Shown in pieces: positions 14,443 through 23,059 of a DNA stretch of 34,099 bases. The notes beneath the pieces were generated by a model that worked only from the letters and a program-made list of their open reading frames with translations, was not told where the DNA came from and ran no database searches. The stretch's first letter is position 1. Every line of letters starts with the position of its first letter. The translations under genes were made by a program, and so were the position numbers. This DNA comes from Natrinema thermotolerans DSM 11552 (GTDB lineage Archaea > Halobacteriota > Halobacteria > Halobacteriales > Natrialbaceae): contig AOIR01000067.1 of NCBI GenBank assembly GCA_000337115.1, positions 1 through 34,099 of the forward strand, read 5' to 3'.

Positions 14443-16899
14443 ATGCGACAGACACGACGGACGTGGCTGAAGGGGAGTGGTGCTGCAATCGCGAGTCTCG
14501 CCCTCGCCGGCTGTTCCGGGAACGGCGACGGGGACGACGGGTCGACGGACGACGAGGGCCCGAGCAGCGACGAGGAGTCGGTGACGGTCGAGCCGGCCGA
14601 GCGGGCCGTCGCCGCCGAGTGGAACGCGATGCGGGCGCGCCTGTGGGACGCGCTCACGGCGGGTGAAGCCGGGGAGGCCGGAACGGGTGCCGCCATCGCC
14701 GGCGACACGTTCGAACGGTTCGAGACCGCAAGCGGCGAGTACAACGCCCACGAAGTCCTCGAGGAGACGGATCACGACCGCTACGAGGCGTTCGAGGAAG
14801 CCCTCGGCGAACTCCGGACGGAGGGCCTCGATCGCGGGGACATCGGCCGGGCACGCGAGGAGACCGTCATCGGCAGTGACGAACTCGGCCAGGCCCAAAC
14901 GGCGCTCGTCGGCGAGGAGACGGCACAGGCGCTCGACCTCCAGTCGATCGGTACGTCGACGGCTGACGCCGTCGTCGCCGCCGAGGCCGGTGCCTTCGAC
15001 GCCGCCGAAACGGTCGCGACCGACGCACTCGAGCGGTTCGAGGAGGCCGCGGTCCACGACGCGATCGAGGAGGCCGACAGCGAGATCTACGAGCGGTTCG
15101 AGAGCGCCCTCGAGGCCGTCGCGGCGGCCGCGGGAGAAGAAGACCTCGAGGGCGTCCGCTCGAGCGCGACGGACACGCTCGCGGCGGCCAACGAGGGCGC
15201 GTACGCCCTCGCGCCGTCCGAGTCGGCGGCGGGGGCCGGTCAGATCGCTACCTATCAGGCCCGTGGCTGGGACGCCGCGGCGCTTTCGGGTCTGGGCGGG
15301 CCGTCGACGGCGTTCGCACACGCGGCCGCACTGACCGGCTATCGGGCACGGGCACACGACGCCGCCTGGCTCTTCGAGCGTGGATACGGAGACGCAGCAG
15401 GGCGAGTCGTCGAGAACGCCTTCGCCCACTTCGAGGGCGCTCGCGCACACGAGGCCCTCGAGGAAGCCAGCGAGGACGCCTACCACCGGTTCGAGGAGGA
15501 CGGACTCGACGCGCTCGCGACGGCTATCGAAAACGACGACCCAGAAGGCGTCGAGAGTGCCGTCACCGCCGTCGACGAGGGGCTCGTGACCGGAATCGAG
15601 GCGCTGGGAACCGGCATCGAACCCGCCCTGCTCGAGGCGAGCTTCTTCAGGGCCCGGCTCGGCGACGCCGTCGAACGGTACCGGCTCGGCGAGAGCGAGG
15701 TCGCCGCCGAAATCGCCAGCGGGCTGTTCGAGACCTTCGAAGCGAACGAGGCCGACTTCCACGAGACGCTCGAGGAGACCGACCACGACCTCTACGAGAC
15801 GTTCGAGGACGAACACCTGAACGGGCTGATCGACGCGTTCGAGAACGGGGACGACGCGGCCGTCGCCGACCACGCCGACGGCCTCGCGGCGACGCTGCTC
15901 GAGTTCGAGACGACGGCGGGGACGACCGCACAGGTCAGCGCCGTCGAGAGCGCCGCGATGGCGGCTCGGGCGTTCGACGCGGCCGCACTGGACGTCCTCG
16001 GTGCGGCGGATCGTGCGGAAACCGTGCTGCAAGAGATCTTCGAGGACTTCGAGCGCGGTGCCGGCGGCTTCCACGAGGCGCTCGAGGAGGCCGACCACGA
16101 TCGGTATGAATCGTTCGAGGGCGCGCTCGGCGACGCCAGAAACGCCGCCGCCGACGGCGGGGACGTGAGCGCGGCGGCCCGGGCGTTCAACGAGCAGGCG
16201 ATCGAAGCGACCTATACCGTCGTCGCGGACGCGGGCGGCTCGTTCGGTGACGCCGCCGCGTCGCTCGCATCGGACGCGCTCGCGTCGTTCGAGGGAGCGC
16301 GGGCCCACGAACTCCTCGAGGAGGCCGACCACGATATCTACGAGGGCTTCGAGGCGGCGCTCGAGGACTACATCGGTGCGCTCGAGGACGGGTCGGACGT
16401 CGAGGCGGCCGCCGAGACGTTCGCGACGGCGGCACTGCGAGCGCAGTTCGCGGTCGCCGGCGCGCCCGACGCCGCCCCGAGCGGCGACGAAACGGGCGAC
16501 TCCGGCGAGGGGTCCGGTTCGGAGACCGACCTCGAGGGCGGGCCGAACGTCGTCGCGGGCGTCCCGGACGACGCCGACCACGTCGTCGATATGGCGGCCG
16601 TCGCGTTCGAGCCGGAGACGCTTACCGTCGCGCAGGGCGACACCGTCGCTTGGAAACACGCGGCCGGCGAACCCCACTCCGTCACGGCCTACGAGGACCG
16701 AATTCCGGACGATGCCGACTACTGGGCCTCGGGTGGGTTCGACGGCGAGGACGCCGCCCGCGAGGGCTGGGAGAACGGCAAGGGCGCGGTTCAGTCGGGC
16801 GAGTCCTACGTCCACACCTTTGAGACGACCGGCGAACACGAGTACGTCTGTATTCCTCACGAGAAGGCCGGAATGGTCGGGACCGTCGTCGTCGAGTGA
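14443..16899 (+). CDS. Lipoprotein with six helical repeats (DUF5059-like) and a C-terminal cupredoxin domain
   Basis: An 818-residue exported protein. The N-terminus RRTWLKGSGAAIASLALAGC has a Tat motif and a lipobox, then an acidic linker. Six related helical units begin near residues 90, 196, 327, 429, 533 and 613; each has the form FExFE...HExLEExDHDxYExFE, for example HEVLEETDHDRYEAFEEAL. Their conserved His/Glu/Asp suggest metal binding (inference). The C-terminal domain from about 708 is a type I copper protein with His745 (GEPHSV), Cys803, His806 and Met811 (VCIPHEKAGM). The protein probably sits on the outer face of the membrane and carries electrons or handles metal. The leaderless promoter is overlapped by an iron-box-like operator. 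Confidence 0.9.
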   Translation: MRQTRRTWLKGSGAAIASLALAGCSGNGDGDDGSTDDEGPSSDEESVTVEPAERAVAAEWNAMRARLWDALTAGEAGEAGTGAAIAGDTFERFETASGEYNAHEVLEETDHDRYEAFEEALGELRTEGLDRGDIGRAREETVIGSDELGQAQTALVGEETAQALDLQSIGTSTADAVVAAEAGAFDAAETVATDALERFEEAAVHDAIEEADSEIYERFESALEAVAAAAGEEDLEGVRSSATDTLAAANEGAYALAPSESAAGAGQIATYQARGWDAAALSGLGGPSTAFAHAAALTGYRARAHDAAWLFERGYGDAAGRVVENAFAHFEGARAHEALEEASEDAYHRFEEDGLDALATAIENDDPEGVESAVTAVDEGLVTGIEALGTGIEPALLEASFFRARLGDAVERYRLGESEVAAEIASGLFETFEANEADFHETLEETDHDLYETFEDEHLNGLIDAFENGDDAAVADHADGLAATLLEFETTAGTTAQVSAVESAAMAARAFDAAALDVLGAADRAETVLQEIFEDFERGAGGFHEALEEADHDRYESFEGALGDARNAAADGGDVSAAARAFNEQAIEATYTVVADAGGSFGDAAASLASDALASFEGARAHELLEEADHDIYEGFEAALEDYIGALEDGSDVEAAAETFATAALRAQFAVAGAPDAAPSGDETGDSGEGSGSETDLEGGPNVVAGVPDDADHVVDMAAVAFEPETLTVAQGDTVAWKHAAGEPHSVTAYEDRIPDDADYWASGGFDGEDAAREGWENGKGAVQSGESYVHTFETTGEHEYVCIPHEKAGMVGTVVVE

Positions 16900-16998
16900 C
16901 CGGCCGGGTCGCGTCGATCCGACCACGTACACTCCGTCACCGGCCACGCCCGCGGTCGGCCGAAAGCGATTAAGTACCCTCGCTCGAGAGTTGCGGGT

Positions 16999-17991
16999 AT
17001 GGTAACCTTCCTCTCCGGGGGCACCGGCACGCCGAAGCTGTTAGACGGCGCTGCCGCCGCGTTCTCGCCGGAGGAGACCACGGTCGTCGCCAACACGGGC
17101 GACGACATCGAACTCGGCGGACTCTTCGTCTCGCCGGACGTCGATACGCTGTTGTTTCAGGGCGGTGGGATCCTCGACAGGGAGACGTGGTGGGGCATCG
17201 AGGGCGATACGCATCGAACGAACTCGGCGCTGAAAGACATCGCGTCGGCCGCGGGGCTCCCCGACGGCCCGCAGTACCTCCCCGAGGAGAAACAGACCGA
17301 CGGCCGCGACCTCGCGAACTGGCGGCGCTTTTCGGGAGTCGCCGAGTTCATGACGATCGGCGATCGCGACCGGGCCGTCCACATCACACGGACCAGCCTC
17401 CTCGACGAGGGGTACACGCTGAGCGAGGCGACCCGGCAACTCGCCGACGGGTTCGGACTCACGATCGACCTGTTCCCGATGAGCGACGATCCCGTCGCCA
17501 GCCTCGTCCACACGGACGAGGGGCTGATGCACTTTCAGGAGTACTGGGTCGCCCACCGGGGCGAGCCGACCGTCGACACCGTCGAGTTTCGGGGCTCCTC
17601 ACAGGCCGAGCCCGCACCGGGCGTCCTCGAGGCGCTCGACGACACCGTCGTCATCGGCCCCTCGAATCCGGTCACCAGTATCGGACCGATGCTCGCGTTG
17701 CCGGGCGTCGCCGAGGCGCTCGCCGAGACCACGGTCGTCGCCGTCTCGCCGTTCCTCGGGGACGACGCGTTCTCCGGACCCGCCGGCGACCTCATGGCGG
17801 CGGTCAACGCAAAGCCAAGCACTGCGGGGTTGGCGACCGCCTATCCCTTCGCCGACGCCTTCGTGATCGACGAGAGCGACGACGCCACCTTCGAAGCTCC
17901 GGCGGTCAGGACCGACATCGGGATCGACTCCCGAGAGGACGCCGCCCGCGTGATCCGCGCGATCGAGGCGGCGATCGAGCGCGTGGCATGA
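16999..17991 (+). CDS. cofD: 2-phospho-L-lactate transferase
   Basis: A 330-residue enzyme that transfers the phospholactyl group to the deazaflavin Fo in coenzyme F420 biosynthesis. The N-terminal nucleotide-binding motif [13 protein letters not shown], the [19 protein letters not shown] stretch and the [13 protein letters not shown] loop (residues about 217-229) are typical of CofD. A GATTAAGT box at about 16969-16976 gives a leaderless start. The stop codon overlaps the start of the next gene (ATGA), so both are cotranscribed. Confidence 0.97.
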   Translation: MVTFLSGGTGTPKLLDGAAAAFSPEETTVVANTGDDIELGGLFVSPDVDTLLFQGGGILDRETWWGIEGDTHRTNSALKDIASAAGLPDGPQYLPEEKQTDGRDLANWRRFSGVAEFMTIGDRDRAVHITRTSLLDEGYTLSEATRQLADGFGLTIDLFPMSDDPVASLVHTDEGLMHFQEYWVAHRGEPTVDTVEFRGSSQAEPAPGVLEALDDTVVIGPSNPVTSIGPMLALPGVAEALAETTVVAVSPFLGDDAFSGPAGDLMAAVNAKPSTAGLATAYPFADAFVIDESDDATFEAPAVRTDIGIDSREDAARVIRAIEAAIERVA

Positions 17992-18749
17992 GCCACGAGC
18001 TATCGTTCACACCGCCGCTCGCGCTGGCCAGCCTCAGCGGCGAGGCCGACGCCGACTGGGCACGGGCCGGGGCCGCGTACGCGGGGGCCGCGTTCCTCGG
18101 CGGGATCGCACTTGACGACGACTCGCGTGCGGCCGCGCGAGAACTCGTTGCCCGCGATCGGACGGAGTTCCTCCCCGACGATCCGCTCTCTTTTCTCGAG
18201 GGCGAACTCGACGCGCTCGCGGACGTCCCGATCCAGCCGGCGTTCAACGTCCGCAGTACCACGATCGAACCGGTGGTCGACGCCGCCCGGTGCTGTCGCG
18301 ACCGGGACGCGTACCTCGAGATCAACGCCCACTGCCGCCAAGACGAGCTGTGTGCCGTCGGCTGCGGCGAAACCCTGCTGCGAGACGGCGAGCGCCTCGC
18401 AACTTACGTCGCCAGAGCAGCCGACACCGGCGCGACCGTCGGCGTGAAGGTCCGCGCGGAGGTCCCTGGCGTCGACCTGCCCGCCCTCGCCGCCCGGCTC
18501 GAGCGCGCGGGCGCGGCCTTCGTCCACATCGACGCGATGGACAGCGAGTCCGTCGTCGCCGACGTAGTCGATGCGACCGATCTCTTCGTCATCGCCAGCA
18601 ACGGCGTCCGCGACGACGAGACCGTCCGCGAGTACGTCGACTACGGCGCGGACGCGGTCAGCGTCGGCCGCCCCAGCGACACCCCCGCCGTCCTCGAGCG
18701 GGTCCGCGACGCCGTGGATCGACGGCTGGGGCTCGAGGCGAGCCGATAG
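17988..18749 (+). CDS. Dihydrouridine-synthase-like TIM-barrel protein
   Basis: A 253-residue protein with Dus/dihydroorotate-dehydrogenase-type barrel features: [23 protein letters not shown] at about residues 107-129 (the Dus active-site region normally reads N-x-GCP...G.G..L), [13 protein letters not shown] (phosphate/FMN-side strand), FVHIDAMD, and [28 protein letters not shown] at the C-terminus, which would bind the FMN phosphate. It is shorter than true tRNA-dihydrouridine synthases and lacks the C-terminal tRNA-binding helices, so tRNA modification is uncertain; it resembles the archaeal Dus-related group linked to methanogenesis-marker proteins. It overlaps cofD by four bases. Confidence 0.8.
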   Translation: MSHELSFTPPLALASLSGEADADWARAGAAYAGAAFLGGIALDDDSRAAARELVARDRTEFLPDDPLSFLEGELDALADVPIQPAFNVRSTTIEPVVDAARCCRDRDAYLEINAHCRQDELCAVGCGETLLRDGERLATYVARAADTGATVGVKVRAEVPGVDLPALAARLERAGAAFVHIDAMDSESVVADVVDATDLFVIASNGVRDDETVREYVDYGADAVSVGRPSDTPAVLERVRDAVDRRLGLEASR

Positions 18750-19026
18750 CTCTTCGCGCATGAGCCGGGTTCGACAGCCGGCATGCGGTGGCGCTCGCAG
18801 TATCGCGGTTCGCTGACCGGCGAACCGCGATTCGAACTCGTGCGAGGGATGAGTGAGCGACTGTAAGGAGCGAACGAATCGGCTGGGGAGGGCGTGGCTA
18901 CGCCGTGTTGCCACGATAGCAGGACGGTTGCGGTATTCGAGTGACTCTCAGGATACACTCCGGGACAGGGTTCAGTCGAACGACCACAAAAGTACCACCT
19001 CGAAACCAGTCGATGATTCTAACTGA
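18750..19026. repeat. Intergenic region with strong hairpin; possible dispersed intergenic repeat
   Basis: At 18802-18831 the 12-base arms ATCGCGGTTCGC and GCGAACCGCGAT enclose the loop TGACCG. It is followed by a purine-rich tract (GTGCGAGGGATGAGTGAGCG and onward to about 18895). The arrangement looks like the intergenic repeats seen in many copies in Natrialbales genomes; this is from memory and cannot be tested inside the window, where only one copy occurs. It lies between convergent genes, so it may also terminate both. Confidence 0.45.
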
Positions 19027-19371
19027 TCACAACGGCGCGCCGACCAACACGAGCTTCGCTCGCTCGTCGTACTGGTTCAGGATCTGGCGCGACTCCTCGG
19101 GGTCGAGCCGGATCGCCTCGTCTGTCTCGAGGGTCACGGTCTCGCCCGCGTCGGTTAGGTCGACGTCGACCCGTCCCTCGACAACGTAGTAGACTTCCTC
19201 CTGTCCCGACTCCGCCTCGGCGTGTTCCATCCCCTTGCCGCCGGGCTCGAGTTCGAGGATCGAGATGCCCAGCTCCTCGGTGGCGAGTGGCTCCTTGAGG
19301 AACCACATGCCGCCCCACTCCTCGTCGATGACTGAGTCCGGATCGGTCTTGGCGACGGTGTCGTAGCCCAT
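19027..19371 (-). CDS. Cupin-domain protein
   Basis: A 114-residue single beta-barrel cupin. Cupin motif 1 is loosely GMEHAEAESGQEEVYYVVEG (residues about 46-65) with His and Glu in metal-ligand positions. Motif 2 (LETDEAIRLDPEESRQILN, about 80-98) lacks the usual second histidine, so metal binding may be weakened. The function is unknown; such small cupins are often sugar- or auxin-binding-like or sensory. The start at 19371 is supported by TTTAAG (minus strand, 19397-19402) about 28 bases upstream. The gene is divergent from the CitG-like gene. Confidence 0.88.
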   Translation of the reverse strand: MGYDTVAKTDPDSVIDEEWGGMWFLKEPLATEELGISILELEPGGKGMEHAEAESGQEEVYYVVEGRVDVDLTDAGETVTLETDEAIRLDPEESRQILNQYDERAKLVLVGAPL

Positions 19372-19512
19372 ACGCGATGAATGCTTGCCTCGAGGCTTAA
19401 ATCGATGGGACGGCGAACCCGTTGCAGGGAACGGCCCTCGCCCCGTCGATCGACGCGACTCGAGTCGCCGCGAACCCCCACCCCTAAGCCGCCTCGGCAC
19501 GCAGCGATCCGT

Positions 19513-20364
19513 ATGCGAACGTCGGCCCAGAACGCGGAACTGGCCTTGCTCCTCGAGGTCGCGGGGACGCCCAAGCCGGGCAACGTCGACCGCGACCGCG
19601 ACCTCGCGGACCTGCGGTTCGAACACTTCCTCGCCGGGGCCGTCGGCGCTCGGGACGGACTCGAGCGGGCGGCATCGGGCGCGGCGATCGGGTCGGCCTT
19701 CGAACGGGCCGTCGAGGGGATGGCCGCCCAAGAGGGCGGAAACACGCAGTTCGGGGCGCTCCTGTTGCTCGTGCCGCTGGTTCGGGCCGCCGAGGAAGAT
19801 CTCACCCGATCGGCCGCCGAAGCCGTCGTCCACGAGACGACCGTCGCCGACGCGGCGGGGTTTTACCGGGCGTTCGACCACGTCGACGTCGCCGTCGACG
19901 ACCCGCCGGCGGAACTGGACGCCCTCGACGTGCGCCGGGGGTCCGACGCGGTCCCGGCTCTCGAAGAGCGCGGGCTGACGCTGCTGGATATCATGGAGCG
20001 GTCGGTTCCCGGCGACGGCGTCGCCCGCGAGTGGGTCGACGGGTTCGATCGGTCGTTCGCGGCCGCCGACCGACTCGCCGCGGCCGAGGGCCCGCTCTCG
20101 GACCGGACCGCCACCGTCTTTCTCTCCCTGCTCGCCGAGCGACCCGATACCCTCGTCGCGACGCGCCACGGAGAGGCGACCGCGCGGGAGGTGACCGAGC
20201 GCGCGGCGGCACTGGTCGCCGAGGACGCCCTCGAGACCGATCGCCGGACCGTCGACCGGTTCGCCGACGACCTGGTCGAGCGGGGGATCAACCCCGGGAC
20301 CACGGCCGATATCACGGCCGCGGGACTGTTCGTCGCGCTCGAGCGGGGGTCGATCACGGTATGA
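19513..20364 (+). CDS. CitG-like triphosphoribosyl-dephospho-CoA synthase family protein
   Basis: A 283-residue helical protein. The motif AGTPKPGNVDRDRD near residue 17 is the substrate/nucleotide signature of the CitG/MdcB family, followed by EGGNTQFGALLLLVPL and ERGINPGTTADITAAGLFVA near the C-terminus. CitG proper makes the prosthetic group of citrate lyase, but no citrate lyase genes are seen here. It overlaps the DUF447 gene by four bases, a pairing also found in archaea and methylotrophs, where these families have been tied to pterin cofactor genes. The actual reaction is unknown. The ATG at 19513 has a CTAAG-like box about 30 bases upstream. Confidence 0.85.
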   Translation: MRTSAQNAELALLLEVAGTPKPGNVDRDRDLADLRFEHFLAGAVGARDGLERAASGAAIGSAFERAVEGMAAQEGGNTQFGALLLLVPLVRAAEEDLTRSAAEAVVHETTVADAAGFYRAFDHVDVAVDDPPAELDALDVRRGSDAVPALEERGLTLLDIMERSVPGDGVAREWVDGFDRSFAAADRLAAAEGPLSDRTATVFLSLLAERPDTLVATRHGEATAREVTERAAALVAEDALETDRRTVDRFADDLVERGINPGTTADITAAGLFVALERGSITV

Positions 20365-20957
20365 GCGGCGAGCGCGGATCAGAGACCGGCGACGCCGCGA
20401 CGTGGCCCGTCGACCTCGCCGGCGTCACCGAAACCGTCGTGACCACGCTCGGCCCGAACGGGCTGTGGAACGCCGCAGCGCTCGGGCTCCACGCGGGCGA
20501 TCCCGTCACCGCGCGGACGTGGGGGAACACCCGCACCCGGCGGAACTTCCACCGACAAGGCGAGGCCTACGTCCAGTTCGTCGACGACCCCGTCGTCTTC
20601 GCCGACGCCGCCTGCTCGATCCTCGAGCGCGAGGACCCGATCCTCGAGTCGGCCAGCGCCTGGGCGCGCGTCACCGTCGAGCGGATCGACGCGGGCAGCG
20701 AAGGCGGCACCGAGTGGGAGGAGTGGACGCTTCGCCCCGTCGAGTCGGCGATCGAGCGCGAGACGGTCCCGACGATCGACCGCGGGTTCGGGGCCGTCGT
20801 CGAGGCGACCGTCGCCGCCTCGCGGCTCGGGGTCGACGAATACGACGAGGGCGAGTTACGCGACCGACTCGAGTACTGTGCCGCGGTCGTCGAGCGGGCC
20901 GGTGGTCCCCGAGAGCGGGAGGCCCTCGAGCGGGTTCGCGACCAGTCGCGGTGGTGA
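20361..20957 (+). CDS. DUF447 family flavin-reductase-like protein
   Basis: A 198-residue protein of the DUF447 family, which has an FMN-binding split-barrel fold. The N-terminal half has VTETVVTTLGPNGLWNAAAL and ARTWGNTRTRRNFHRQGEAY, the segment expected to contact flavin. The C-terminal half is helical (VEATVAASRLG, then LEYCAAVVERAGG). Its start overlaps the stop of the CitG-like gene (ATGA), so both form a two-gene operon and probably serve one pathway. No substrate can be named from the sequence. Confidence 0.88.
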   Translation: MSGERGSETGDAATWPVDLAGVTETVVTTLGPNGLWNAAALGLHAGDPVTARTWGNTRTRRNFHRQGEAYVQFVDDPVVFADAACSILEREDPILESASAWARVTVERIDAGSEGGTEWEEWTLRPVESAIERETVPTIDRGFGAVVEATVAASRLGVDEYDEGELRDRLEYCAAVVERAGGPREREALERVRDQSRW

Positions 20958-21067
20958 GGGGACGGCGCGGAACCGACGCGGACGACCGCGGTCGTGGCGG
21001 GGCCGTGGGCGACCGGTCGCCGCCGCAGAACGAATGGCTTTAGGGCGCGCTCCATGAACCACTCGAT

Positions 21068-21259
21068 ATGGCAATCAAGCCGGCCTACGTCAAGAAGACG
21101 GGGACCCTCCTCCTCGAGCGGTACCCGGAGGCGTTCACGACCGACTTCGAACAGAACAAGGAAAGCGTCGCAAAGCTCACCAACGTCGAGTCCAAGGGCG
21201 TTCGCAACCGGATCGCCGGCTACGTCACCCGGAAGAAGGGCTCGGAAGTCCCCGCATAA
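21068..21259 (+). CDS. rps17e: Small-subunit ribosomal protein eS17
   Basis: A 63-residue protein of the archaeal/eukaryotic eS17 family. The sequence [19 protein letters not shown] followed by [20 protein letters not shown] and AGYVTRKKG is characteristic. The basic N-terminal segment contacts small-subunit rRNA. The length equals the archaeal norm (about 60-65), roughly half the eukaryotic protein. GCTTTAGG about 30 bases upstream fits a leaderless start. It is monocistronic here. Confidence 0.96.
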   Translation: MAIKPAYVKKTGTLLLERYPEAFTTDFEQNKESVAKLTNVESKGVRNRIAGYVTRKKGSEVPA

Positions 21260-21412
21260 CTCGCTTTCTCACCTCGAGATCGATCGCACAAGCCGAGAAG
21301 CGACGCGTCTCCGCCGCGACCGCTGTCGCGGCTACTGTGAGTCATCGTAACGCTGTCGTCGCGCGTTGTGACCGGGCCGCTCGGTGGTCGACGGCCGGGC
21401 CGGCAAACCGAG

Positions 21413-21685
21413 TTACTCGCCGAAGCCGGGCTCCATGTAGAGCGCGGCGACAAGCGCCACCAAGGCGATGCCGAAGGCGAACAGCAGCCCGACGAAGCCG
21501 GTCAGAATGTTCAGTTCGAAGCCCAAAAGCGGGAGCGCCGCCGTCGCCTCGTCGGTGCCCGCGGCGGAGTAGCCCGTCCACGCGAAGAGGACGCCGACCA
21601 GCGCCGCGACGGCCGCAAGCACCGTCGCACCGATACTAAAGGGGGTATCGAACAGCCCGCCAGTACTCGCGGTCGAACTCGTCAT
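21413..21685 (-). CDS. Small membrane protein, two to three helices
   Basis: A 90-residue protein with hydrophobic segments at about 17-37 (IGATVLAAVAALVGVLFAW) and 50-82 (LLGFELNILTGFVGLLFAFG and ALVALVAALYM). The N-terminus is short and polar; the tail is MEPGFGE. No family is recognised. The chosen ATG (21685) overlaps the TGA of an upstream 17-codon ORF in ATGA fashion and is preceded by an AGAGGTGG Shine-Dalgarno-like stretch inside that ORF, so translation is probably coupled. An alternative start eight bases upstream (GTG-type, in frame) would add two or three residues. Confidence 0.72.
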   Translation of the reverse strand: MTSSTASTGGLFDTPFSIGATVLAAVAALVGVLFAWTGYSAAGTDEATAALPLLGFELNILTGFVGLLFAFGIALVALVAALYMEPGFGE

Positions 21686-21735
21686 CGGAACCACCTCTGG
21701 CCTGCCGCCTCGAGTCGGTCCTGTCGGTCGTACAT
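21682..21735 (-). CDS. 17-codon leaderless ORF overlapping a membrane-protein gene
   Basis: The ORF encodes MYDRQDRLEAAGQRWFR and ends in TGA, which shares bases with the ATG of the 90-residue membrane protein. Its ATG is about 29-36 bases downstream of the TATA-like ATATTAAG (21764-21771, minus strand), so it would be the first codon of a leaderless transcript, while the downstream gene depends on an internal Shine-Dalgarno sequence (AGAGGTGG). It may be a leader peptide, a coupled translation starter, or a real microprotein. Nothing indicates a biochemical function. Confidence 0.5.
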   Translation of the reverse strand: MYDRQDRLEAAGQRWFR

Positions 21736-21900
21736 CGATCGATAGGTACCGCTCCGTTTTCTTAATATCTTCTATCCGTTCGGAGCGCCATCCTCGCGGC
21801 CGGTCGGCGGCCGGCGTTGGCGACGTGTGCAACTTCGACGATTGACACTCGCTACCGAAAACCCAAACGGTTTTGCGGACACGACTCGGAGTGCCGGAAA

Positions 21901-22935
21901 ATGGCAGTACGAGTAGGCGTACTCGGTGCGACCGGTGCGGTTGGACAGCGACTGATTCAATTGCTCGACCCCCATCCGGAGTTCGAGATCGCGGCCCTGA
22001 CCGCGAGCGACGCAAGCGCCGGCAAGACGTATCGACAGGCATCGAAGTGGCGCGTCGACAGCCCCATTCCCGAGGACGTCGCCGAGACGACCGTCACGGC
22101 GACCGACCCCGACGAGGTCCCCAACGACGTCGACCTGATCTTCTCGTCGCTCCCGTCGAGCGTCGGTGCGGAAGTCGAACCCGGCTTCTGTGAGGCCGGC
22201 TACGTCGTCTCCTCGAACTCCTCGAACGGCCGGATGGACGACGACATCCCCCTCGTGATCCCCGAGGTCAACGCCGACCACCTCGACTTGCTCGAGGTCC
22301 AGCGCGACGAGCGCGGCTGGGACGGCGCAATGGTCAAAAACCCCAACTGCTCGACGATCACCTTCGTCCCCACGCTCGCCGCCCTGACCGACTTCGGCCT
22401 CGAGAAGGTTCACGTCTCGACGCTGCAGGCGGTCTCCGGCGCGGGCTACGACGGCGTGTCCTCGATGGAGATCATCGACAACGCCATCCCCTACATCGGC
22501 GGCGAGGAGGACAAACTCGAGACCGAGTCCCGCAAACTGCTGGGCGAGTTCGACGGGGCCGAACTATCGCACAACGACATGTCGGTCGCGGCCTCCTGCA
22601 ACCGCATCCCGACCATCGACGGCCACCTCGAGAACGTTTGGGTCGAGACCGCGGACGACCTGACCGCCGACGCGGCCGCCGAGGCCATGCGGGAGTATCC
22701 GTCGCTCGATCTCCGCTCCTCCCCCGAGCCGCTCATTCACGTCTTCGAGGAGCCCGACCGACCCCAGCCCCGGATGGACCGCACGCTGGGCGACGGCATG
22801 GCCATCGCCGCGGGCGGGCTGCAGGAGTCGCCCTTCGGCCTGCAGTACAACTGTCTGGCCCACAATACGATCCGCGGTGCCGCCGGCGCGAGCGTTCTCA
22901 ACGGCGAACTGCTGCTCGAACACGGCTACATCTGA
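21901..22935 (+). CDS. asd: Aspartate-semialdehyde dehydrogenase
   Basis: A 344-residue enzyme that reduces aspartyl phosphate to aspartate semialdehyde, the branch point for lysine, threonine and methionine. The N-terminal Rossmann motif GVLGATGAVGQRL binds NADP, the catalytic cysteine is in VKNPNCSTI (about residue 149), and the catalytic histidine region is in ASCNRIPTIDGH. C-terminal GGLQESPFGLQYNCLAHNTI is typical of the archaeal/fungal-type class. The ATG at 21901 gives the usual N-terminus directly before the first strand; upstream in-frame starts add unrelated sequence. It is divergent from the small membrane protein unit. Confidence 0.96.
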   Translation: MAVRVGVLGATGAVGQRLIQLLDPHPEFEIAALTASDASAGKTYRQASKWRVDSPIPEDVAETTVTATDPDEVPNDVDLIFSSLPSSVGAEVEPGFCEAGYVVSSNSSNGRMDDDIPLVIPEVNADHLDLLEVQRDERGWDGAMVKNPNCSTITFVPTLAALTDFGLEKVHVSTLQAVSGAGYDGVSSMEIIDNAIPYIGGEEDKLETESRKLLGEFDGAELSHNDMSVAASCNRIPTIDGHLENVWVETADDLTADAAAEAMREYPSLDLRSSPEPLIHVFEEPDRPQPRMDRTLGDGMAIAAGGLQESPFGLQYNCLAHNTIRGAAGASVLNGELLLEHGYI

Positions 22936-23059
22936 ACGGCACACGCCGTTCCCCCTCGATCGTCCGCCGAGTGGCCGATCGGTTCTCTCGTCGACACGCA
23001 CCAACCCAGTTAGTGCCGTAGTATAACAGTCCCGGCGACGTACCTCGAGCGAAGGCCCC

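Noticed and set aside
14425-16947. An 840-residue minus-strand ORF and other long antisense ORFs over the repeat/cupredoxin gene
   Set aside because: They are Arg/Val/Gly-rich products of third-position GC bias on the opposite strand of a gene with clear domains; no family resemblance.
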